A DNA stretch of 25,073 nt from Metamycoplasmataceae bacterium. GTDB lineage: Bacteria; Bacillota_I; Bacilli_A; Mycoplasmatales; Metamycoplasmataceae. The stretch lies in assembly GCA_029942215.1 (NCBI GenBank), contig JAOZTM010000001.1, positions 4,100 through 29,172 on the forward strand. Reading direction: 5' to 3'. The notes beneath the pieces were generated by a model that worked only from the letters and a program-made list of their open reading frames with translations, was not told where the DNA came from and did not search any database. This document shows, piece after piece, positions 18,472-25,073 of this stretch; position 1 is the stretch's first letter; each line of letters opens with the position of its first letter. Both the position numbers and the translations under genes were made by a program.

Positions 18472-19170
18472 ATGAACAATGAAAGATTAAGCTTTTATGT
18501 CGACAAGAAAATCGTTTATGTCAACGTAGAAAGAACAAGTAACAAAAACATGTATCTAAAGATAAAAGGCACTGATATCCTTCTTTCTGCACATAAAAGA
18601 GTAGGTCTTGAAGAGATAAAAAGATTTGCTGATGAGCACATAGAATCTTTCGTTAAATATATGAATCTTAAAAAAGAGAACGCATTATTCTCTCTTGTTA
18701 AACACACAATTTGAATTGAGGGTAAGCAATTAAAAATTTCTGTTTTAACTGGATTTGCAAAACCTTCAGCTTCTGTAAAAGCAAATACCTTTTATGCAAA
18801 TACAAAAGAGGGAACTAATGAGGAAGTAGAAGATGTAATCAAAAAGTATTTAGCAAAACTACTCCTTAAAAAGATTGAGAAGTTCCAACCGATAATCGAA
18901 AAAGAAATGGGAATTGATAAACATACTTTCTCAGTAAGATATAAAACTTCTACTTGAGCAACCAACAGTTTGGCTCAGATGAATATTTCGTATTCTTCAA
19001 GACTTGCTCACTATAAAGACGAAATAATCAAATACGTGATCGTACACGAGCTCGCACATTACAAGGAACCAAACCACTCATCAAGTTTTTGAAGTATTGT
19101 AGAAGAGTTTGTTCCTAACTATAAAGCATTGAGAAACGCCCTTAAAGAGAACAAAACTCCATCTAATTAA
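18472..19170 (+). CDS. YgjP-like (DUF45) zinc metallopeptidase
   Basis: Member of the YgjP/DUF45 family of zinc-dependent hydrolases; the physiological substrate is not established from sequence. The 232-residue protein has UGA-Trp codons at 18712, 18955 and 19090. The N-terminal half is a beta-rich domain (residues 1-80), and the C-terminal half has the zinc motif HELAH at 192-196 with a third ligand His202 in EPNHSSSFW, the spacing of this family. The start at 18472 is chosen because TATAAT lies six bases upstream; the frame is open to 18433 but with no signal. It has no terminator before ffh, which has its own promoter 13 bases after this stop. Confidence 0.88.
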
Positions 19171-19182
19171 TACCTTTTTCTT

Positions 19183-19188
19183 TATAAT
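19183..19188 (+). promoter_or_regulatory. -10 box of the leaderless ffh promoter
   Basis: TATAAT exactly six bases before the ATG at 19195. No Shine-Dalgarno and no clear -35. Confidence 0.65.
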
Positions 19189-19194
19189 TAGGTT

Positions 19195-20544
19195 ATGTTA
19201 GATTTCCTAGGTAAAAGATTACAAAAATCAATGGCTAAAATGTCAGCAAAAACAACTTTAACTGAAGTTGATATTTTAGAAGTAACTAGAGAAATCAAAA
19301 TGGCTCTTTTAGAGGCTGATGTTAATTTAGTTGTTGTTAAAGAGTTTATTAAGTCAGTTAAAGAAAAAGTTATTGGTTCAAACTTAACTGGAAAATTGAA
19401 CGCATCACAACAAATGATTAAGATCGTTAAAGAAGAATTAATAATAGTACTTGGAAGCAAGACTAAAGAGATGGAACTTACAGGTAAACCACACATCATC
19501 ATGATGACAGGTTTACAAGGTTCAGGTAAGACGACTACGTCTGCGAAACTTGTAAAGTACTTTATGAAGAAAAACGGTATTAAAAATCCTCTTATGATTG
19601 CAGCTGATGTATATAGACCTGCTGCTATCGAACAATTAATAACACTTGGTAAAGAATTACAAATAGATGTATATTCAGAATCAACAGATGCAAACCCAGT
19701 TGACATTGTTAAGAACGGTATCAAGAAAGCAAAAGCTGATAGCAATGATTTAATCATCATAGATACAGCTGGTAGACTTTCAATTGATGAAGTTCTTATG
19801 CAAGAGCTTGTGGACGTTAAAGCGGCCGCAAAGCCTCATGACATCCTATTTGTAGCAGATGCACTTTCAGGACAAGACATTATTAATGTAGCAACAACCT
19901 TCCATGAGAAGCTAACGCTATCAGGATCAATAATTACTAAGTTAGATTCAGATGCAAGAGGTGGAGCTGCTCTTTCAATCAGAAAGATGTTAGAGATTCC
20001 AATAAGATTTATCGGTACTGGTGAAAAGGTTTCAAACCTTGACCTTTTCCATCCAGAAAGAATGGCTGAAAGAATTCTTGGAATGGGTGACGTTTTATCA
20101 TTGATCGAAAAAGCTGAAGAAGTTATTGATGAGAAACAATCAAAAAGAATGATGAACAGAATGGTCGCAGGACACTTTGATTTAAACGATCTTCTTGAGC
20201 AACTGAGACAAATGAAAAAACTAGGAAAAATGTCTAAGATTTTAAAAATGATTCCTGGAGCTTCTGCGAAAATGGATAAATCAAAAATGGATGGAGCAGA
20301 AGTTAAATTAAGATTGTTCGAAATATTAATTACTTCTATGACAAACAAAGAAAGATCTAATCCAAAACTTTTAAAAATCGCAACTAGAAAATCTAGAATT
20401 ATTAAAGGTTCTGGAAGAACCGCTCAAGAATTCAATCAGTTAGTAAACGAGTTTGATAGAATGGCTAAACAAATGAAATCTGTAGCCAAGTCTATGAAAG
20501 ACGGTTCATTTAATCCAGGCATGATGTCTGGGATGGGAATGTAA
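19195..20544 (+). CDS. ffh: Signal recognition particle protein Ffh (SRP54)
   Basis: GTPase that binds 4.5S RNA and signal peptides of nascent membrane proteins and docks with FtsY at the membrane. The 449-residue protein has the N domain (1-90), the G domain with GLQGSGKTT (106-114), ADVYRPAA, DTAGRL and TKLDSDARGG, and the Met-rich M domain (about 300-449) with LLEQLRQMKKLG and the GSGRTAQEFNQL RNA-binding region, ending in GMMSGMGM. Family length and all motifs are intact. It begins a transcription unit in which each following gene overlaps its neighbour: its stop TAA shares one base with the ATG of the next ORF (TAATG). Confidence 0.97.
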   Translation: MLDFLGKRLQKSMAKMSAKTTLTEVDILEVTREIKMALLEADVNLVVVKEFIKSVKEKVIGSNLTGKLNASQQMIKIVKEELIIVLGSKTKEMELTGKPHIIMMTGLQGSGKTTTSAKLVKYFMKKNGIKNPLMIAADVYRPAAIEQLITLGKELQIDVYSESTDANPVDIVKNGIKKAKADSNDLIIIDTAGRLSIDEVLMQELVDVKAAAKPHDILFVADALSGQDIINVATTFHEKLTLSGSIITKLDSDARGGAALSIRKMLEIPIRFIGTGEKVSNLDLFHPERMAERILGMGDVLSLIEKAEEVIDEKQSKRMMNRMVAGHFDLNDLLEQLRQMKKLGKMSKILKMIPGASAKMDKSKMDGAEVKLRLFEILITSMTNKERSNPKLLKIATRKSRIIKGSGRTAQEFNQLVNEFDRMAKQMKSVAKSMKDGSFNPGMMSGMGM

Positions 20545-21653
20545 TGACTACCAGAATGGAACTATGAGAGTCATATCGTAAAGATATCTCTGAGAACATA
20601 GAGCTTGAAAATGCAGTTCATATGTCAAACAAAAAGCTGAACACTCTGTTCACAAGGCTTTCTAAAATAGAACCAACATATAACAAATCATTTTTCAAGA
20701 AGAACTCTCAAGTGAAATTCGACATTCAATCTGTATCAGATATTGAATTAACATCATGTGAGAATGCCATAGGCATTATTGATATAATTAACGAGAAAGA
20801 ACAAGAATACACGTATTCACTTTCTTACATAGATGACTTAGATTTTTCTTCTAAAGAGTTGGATGATACTATCCACTCTCTAAAAGAGGGAAAATACAAT
20901 AAGCTCAGATATGTTGGGAATACAAACGAAAATAATATTTCGATCAAAACGAAAATAATAAACCTTGGAGGTGCCAACATGAAACTTAATATAGCAATTG
21001 ATGGACCTTCTGGTTCTGGTAAATCTTCAGCAGCTAAAGCAATAGCAGCGAAGTACAACATGAAGTATGTAAATACTGGATTGGTGTACAGAGCAATTGC
21101 TTTGAATGTTATTAATGAAGAACTTGATTTAGACAACCAAAGAGAGATAGTTGAATCACTTGAAGAATCAATGATTGAACTAAGACCTAATGAAGTTGTT
21201 TTCTTAAAGGGTGTAAACGTAACAAAAGAAGTCCGTAGAGACGATGTTTCACAAGCTGCATCAAAATGTGCTGCTATAAGTGAAGTGAGGTCTTACGCCC
21301 TTAAAATCATGCAAACAACTGCAGAACAAAAAGGTGTAATCATGGATGGAAGAGATACAACATTTAAAGTACTGCCAAATGCAGAACTTAAATTTTTCAT
21401 TGACACTACTGCCGATGTAAGAGCGAACAGAAGAGTTGAACAAAATAACAAGTTAGGTCTTGATACTAATTACGAATCAGTACTTAAAGAAATTGAAGAA
21501 AGAGATCATAGAGACAAGACAAGAGAACTTGATCCTTTACAAATAGTTGATGATGCAATATTAATTGATTCATCAGAAATGAACCTTGACCAAGTGATCG
21601 AAGAAATTTCTAATAAGATAGATTCTTTCTTGAAAGAGGTGTCTGATGAGTAA
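20544..21653 (+). CDS. Unknown 145-residue domain in frame with cytidylate kinase
   Basis: The frame that opens at the ATG overlapping the ffh stop (TAATG, 20544) runs without a stop, through one UGA-Trp at 20565, straight into cmk: 369 residues in total. The first 145 residues are not a domain I recognise; they are charged and Asn/Ser-rich, with MELWESYRKDI near the start and no signal peptide or membrane segment. Family Cmk begins at the internal ATG 20979, which has a strong GGAGGTG seven bases upstream. The gene may thus give two products: the long fusion by coupling from ffh, and the standard kinase from the internal start. Alternatively a stop codon between two former genes was lost. 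Which form exists cannot be told from sequence. Confidence 0.55.
20979..21653 (+). CDS. cmk: Cytidylate kinase
   Basis: Phosphorylates CMP and dCMP with ATP, feeding the same CTP pool as PyrG. From the internal ATG at 20979 it has 224 residues, the normal length, beginning [23 protein letters not shown] with the P-loop at about residues 9-17. Next come [13 protein letters not shown] (the CMP-binding region), [28 protein letters not shown] (normally DGRDIGT) and the lid [20 protein letters not shown] seven bases before the ATG makes this a strong independent start. It is in frame with the upstream 145 codons. It overlaps der by 8 bases at its 3' end. Confidence 0.92.
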   Translation: MKLNIAIDGPSGSGKSSAAKAIAAKYNMKYVNTGLVYRAIALNVINEELDLDNQREIVESLEESMIELRPNEVVFLKGVNVTKEVRRDDVSQAASKCAAISEVRSYALKIMQTTAEQKGVIMDGRDTTFKVLPNAELKFFIDTTADVRANRRVEQNNKLGLDTNYESVLKEIEERDHRDKTRELDPLQIVDDAILIDSSEMNLDQVIEEISNKIDSFLKEVSDE

Positions 21654-22959
21654 TCTTTTAGCAATAGTAGGAAGACCAAACGTTGGTAAATCAACTTTAT
21701 TTAATAAGATCATCGGTAAAAGATTATCTATTGTTCACGATGAACCAGGTGTAACAAGAGATAGACTCTACCATGATGCTGCATGAGCAGGAACAGACTT
21801 TAGAATTATTGATACTGGAGGAATAGCTACCGAAGGTAAGGAATTTCAAGAGTCAATAAAGATACAAGCCGAAATAGCAATTGAAGAAGCTAAGATAATC
21901 GTTCTAGTTGTTGATGGACTTGAAGGATTAACTTCTGAAGATCAATTCGTAATTTCACTTTTAAGAAAATCAGGAAAGAAAATTTTATTAGCTGCAAACA
22001 AACTTGAAGATAATAAAGAAATGGATTCATCTATATACAGTTCAGGTTTCAAAGAAATCTTTAATGTATCTGCAATCCACGGTGAAGGTGTTGGAGATCT
22101 ACTTGATGAAGTGATTAAAAACTTTGATAAAGTTGAAATAGAAGATAGTAGAATTCCTAGACTCGCTATTATAGGAAGACCAAACGCAGGCAAGTCTTCA
22201 TTACTTAATTCATTAGCTAAAGAAGAACGTTCAATTGTTTCTCCAATATCTGGAACAACAAGAGATTCAGTTTCTTCACTAATCTCAATTAACGATACGA
22301 TGTTTGATGTTATTGATACAGCAGGTATTAATAAGAAATCAAAACTTGTAGAGTCAGTTGATCATTACGCATTAGGAAGAGCTTTCAGTTCATTAGAAAC
22401 AGCACACTTAACTTTGTTAATAATAGATGCAACTAAAGATCTGTCACACTTCGATGCAAGACTTGCAGGATATGCAATGGAGAAACAAAAGCCAATTATT
22501 ATCGTAATCAACAAATGAGATTTAATTAAAAAAGATGTAATGACTCAAAAGAACTTTGAGAAGAAAGTTAGAAAAGAATTTAAGTTCATGTCATGAGCTC
22601 CAATAGTATTTATTTCTGCAACTAGAAGTGAAAGACTTGGAAAGCTTAAAGAAGTTATTCTTATGGTTCTTGATAACATCAGTAAGAAAATTAAAACAGG
22701 ACTTCTTAATGAGATGTTGATGGACATTCAAGCAATGCAACCAGCTCCATCGTTTAAGGGTGGTCGATTGAATATTGCATTTGGAAAGCAAGTGGAATCA
22801 TCAATACCGAAGTTTGTATTATTTGTAAACAATGAGAAGTTCTTACACTTCACATATAAGAGATATATAGAAAACAAGTTTAGAGAATTCTTTGGGTTCG
22901 AAGGAACGCCAATTAAAATATCAATAAGAAATAAAAGGAGAGAGAACTATGAAAAATAA
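21646..22959 (+). CDS. der: Ribosome biogenesis GTPase Der (EngA)
   Basis: Double-GTPase required for 50S subunit maturation. The 437-residue protein has UGA-Trp codons at 21784, 22516 and 22594. First G domain: GRPNVGKST (9-17), DTGG, then NKLE (118-121) where NKxD is expected; second G domain: [13 protein letters not shown] and a regular NKWD. The C-terminal KH-like domain follows (about 350-437), with [14 protein letters not shown] and the basic ending [10 protein letters not shown]. The start overlaps the cmk stop by 8 bases and has AGAGGTG upstream; its end overlaps gpsA by 11 bases. The Asp-to-Glu change in the first G4 motif is the only oddity. Confidence 0.96.
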
Positions 22960-23947
22960 AATAGCAATTATAGGATCAGGAGCATTAGGTACAGCGTTAG
23001 CTAAAGTACTGTTTGATTCTGGATCAGAAAACATAACTATCTATGGAATAGATGAACAAGAGGTATCTGACTTAAGTAAAGGAATGAATACAAAGTATTT
23101 CCCTAACTCAATCAAGTTACCAGAATTTAATACAACTACAGATTTATCAGTAGCACTAGATGAAGCGATGTATGTTGTTATTGCAGTTCCATCTGTTGCC
23201 TTCCCAATTGTTTTCCCTCAAATCGTAGGAACACTTAATTCAGAAGTATTATTAATTAATGGTTCTAAAGGATTCTACCCAGGAACACAATCATCACTTC
23301 ATGAACATGTATCAGACTTAACTAAGTCAAATGATCTTGTTAGAGGAGTAGTATCTTTAATAGGTCCTTCTCATGCTGAAGAAATAGTTCTTGAAATGCC
23401 AACAACAATCGCAGCTGTAAATAAAAAAGAAATTATGTGTGAAGAAGTTCAAAACTTATTCTCTAATAAATACTTCAGAGTTTACTCTCAAACAGATGTT
23501 AAAGGTGCAGAAGTTGGAGCAGCTTACAAGAATGTTCTAGCAATCGCTTCAGGAATGGTCGATGGATTAGGATTCGGAATTAATACTGTTGCTGCATTAC
23601 TTACGCGTGGAATGGCTGAAATGGCTAGATTCAACAAAGTAATGAAAGGTAAGAAAGATACAATCATGGGTCTTACAGGATTAGGAGATTTAATTGTTAC
23701 TGCAACATCTGATCTTTCAAGAAATTATACTTTCGGAAAGAACCTTGCTGTTGAAGGAAAGAAAAAAGCTTTAGCTTCTACAATGACTATTGAAGGACTA
23801 TCTGCTTTAAAAGTTATTTACGAAATTGGTAAAGAAAAAGAAATTGATCTTCCAATAGTTAACTTCTTATATGGAATTGTTTATAAAGAGCTTGAACCAA
23901 ACGATTTCATTACTAAATTTTGAGATAGAGAATTAAAGTCTGAATAG
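22949..23947 (+). CDS. gpsA: Glycerol-3-phosphate dehydrogenase [NAD(P)+]
   Basis: Reduces dihydroxyacetone phosphate to sn-glycerol-3-phosphate for phospholipid synthesis. The 332-residue protein has one UGA-Trp near its end (23921). Visible are the nucleotide-binding IAIIGSGALGTALAKVL (4-20), the GPSHAEE motif, the catalytic Lys in AAYKNVLAIASGM, TRGMAEM and GLGDLIVTATSDLSRN. All key residues of the GpsA family are present. AAAGGAG lies about nine bases before the ATG, within der, and the genes overlap by 11 bases, so it is the last gene of the ffh-cmk-der-gpsA chain. A terminator follows. Confidence 0.96.
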
Positions 23948-23962
23948 TATTCGGCTTTTTTT
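23936..23962 (+). terminator. Rho-independent terminator after gpsA
   Basis: AAGTC-(T)-GAATA-G-TATTC-GGCTT (23936-23957) with one G-T pair and a bulged T, followed by T residues. The gpsA stop lies in the loop region. Confidence 0.7.
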
Positions 23963-23966
23963 ATTA

Positions 23967-23972
23967 TATAAT
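23967..23972 (+). promoter_or_regulatory. -10 box of the leaderless YwaF-like gene
   Basis: TATAAT directly behind the gpsA terminator, exactly six bases before the ATG at 23979; no Shine-Dalgarno. Confidence 0.65.
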
Positions 23973-23978
23973 TGATAA

Positions 23979-25061
23979 ATGTTATTAAACCACCCAGGCT
24001 TTTTCTCTTGACAGGGAAATAAAGCTCAACCTGTTTCTTGATCAGGATACATAGTATTAGCTGTTGGAATCATCAGTATGCTACTAATATGAATCTTTAG
24101 AGATAAATTAAGAGACAGAGTTAAAAATAGGAAGACTGGAAAAGTCTTCTTCATATTCAAAAACGAAGTAGTTCTCTGAAGGTTTGCTGGAGGAGCGATA
24201 CTTTCAATGATGGCTATTTGAATTTCATTACAGTTTTCATTCGGTTACTCATTCTATTGAGAAGCCTTAGGATTACACTTATGTAGAATGTTATTTATTA
24301 TTGTAGGTCTATTACTATTATTTAATAGAAGACAATGACTTAAATATCTGATGCACATAAGTATTGTTGGATTTATATTTGGATTTATATTCTCATACCA
24401 AGGTTCAGATGTTATTACAGCAAATAGTAATGGAGCAGGAATAACTCTTAACGTTGCAGGAGATCCAACACAAGGATTAAATCTCAACCGTGCCACAAAT
24501 ACAGCTGGACAGTTGTTAACAATTAAGGACTATTCTTGATTAGATACAATGATGGTATATGATGGAGTCGATTCATATAATCAAGGATTCGATTCATACT
24601 TCGCATACGACAAAATAATTTCGCACTTAATCATTCTTTTATTACCTACATACTATTACGTATCAAGAAGTGAAAAAATGAGTTTCAAAGAATTAGTAAG
24701 AGCATTACTTATTACAGTATCAGGAGCAATAACTCTATGATCAATAAATGCTTTATCATCATTCATTCCAGATCCACATTGAAGAAGTAATTACTGATTC
24801 ATAGGAATGGATCAATATAACAACATGGGTAGTGCGTTAGGATGATTATCAGCATGACCACAAAACATATTTACATATGCCGGATTAGGATTATCAGTTA
24901 TTACTTTGTTCTTCTTCCTATATACAATAATGGATAAACTAGTATTCTTTAAAGATGGTAAGTTCGTTCAGAAAGTTAAGTCTGAAAACTGAGCTAGATT
25001 AAAGAAAGAAAAAGCAGGAGGAAGAATCTTCAAAAACGCTTTAAATATTAAGAAAAAATAA
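23979..25061 (+). CDS. YwaF/TMEM164-like integral membrane protein
   Basis: Polytopic membrane protein of 360 residues with about 14 UGA-Trp codons. Hydrophobic segments lie near residues 18-36, 66-84, 93-112, 118-136, 205-225, 232-250 and 300-320. The motif WEALGLHLCRMLFII (about 87-101), with conserved His and Cys, and the later SHLIILLLP match the YwaF (TIGR02206)/TMEM164 family. YwaF relatives have about 230-250 residues; here an extra soluble, Asn/Gly/Thr-rich stretch (about 137-200) is inserted between the fourth and fifth segments, plus a basic C-terminal tail. Animal TMEM164 is an acyltransferase; whether bacterial members share that is unknown. I first considered lgt because gpsA precedes it, but its signature is missing. 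Family assignment is moderate. Confidence 0.65.
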
Positions 25062-25073
25062 GCTTAGGCTTAT
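25058..25073 (+). terminator. Probable terminator after the YwaF-like gene, cut by the window end
   Basis: ATAAGC-TTAG-GCTTAT (25058-25073) starts in the stop codon; a T run, if present, lies beyond the window. Confidence 0.55.

Noticed and set aside
23979-25061. Prolipoprotein diacylglyceryl transferase (lgt)
   Set aside because: The place after gpsA suggested it, but the Lgt signature (HGG/GNxxNxE-type) is absent and the LHLC motif fits YwaF/TMEM164.

Overview
The window is a compact, AT-rich stretch of a Mollicutes chromosome (Mycoplasma/Spiroplasma/Mesoplasma-type). The main evidence is the genetic code: more than ten housekeeping genes (valS, dnaK, pyrG, lon, der, gpsA and others) stay open only if UGA is read as tryptophan, and every stop used is UAA or UAG. 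Nearly all Trp codons are UGA; the one UGG I noticed is at 4201. Arginine is mostly AGA, intergenic gaps are very short, and converging genes share bidirectional terminators. I cannot name the species. No rRNA, tRNA, insertion sequence, CRISPR array or phage gene is visible.

Layout. 1-1028: D-lactate dehydrogenase, missing only its first base. 1029-1388: the longest stretch without a large gene; it holds a terminator, a 44-codon membrane miniprotein and a T-box leader. 1389-4731: valS and an overlapping 6-TM potassium channel. 4733-5539 (minus): aldose epimerase, divergent from folD (5568-6374). 6407-9869: heat-shock cluster hrcA-grpE-dnaK with a CIRCE operator before dnaK and a CIRCE-like repeat before hrcA; no dnaJ follows. 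9907-10605: SpoU rRNA methyltransferase, convergent with a Cof-type HAD phosphatase (10602-11510, minus). 11581-13308: deoD with a structured leader, a small membrane protein, and apt (purine salvage). 13325-14917 (minus): pyrG. 15028-17331: lon. 17347-18432 (minus): M42 aminopeptidase. 18472-19170: YgjP-like metallopeptidase. 19195-23947: the overlapping chain ffh, an in-frame N-terminal extension plus cmk, der and gpsA. 23979-25061: a YwaF/TMEM164-like membrane protein. No stretch over 300 bases lacks an annotated element.

How it works together. The genes cover fermentation, protein quality control (HrcA/GrpE/DnaK/Lon), nucleotide salvage and synthesis (DeoD, Apt, PyrG, Cmk), one-carbon metabolism (FolD), membrane targeting and lipid precursors (Ffh, GpsA), and ribosome maturation (Der, SpoU).

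The most striking pattern is how genes start. Eight first-of-transcript genes have a -10 hexamer exactly six bases before the ATG and no Shine-Dalgarno, which predicts leaderless mRNAs. Genes with a 17-23 base leader mostly carry a Shine-Dalgarno. Other points of interest are a valS T-box with four alternating AGTC/GACT segments, the probable T-box control of a potassium channel, the CIRCE-like repeat over the hrcA -10 box, the in-frame 145-residue extension of Cmk, and a possible switch-like leader of deoD.
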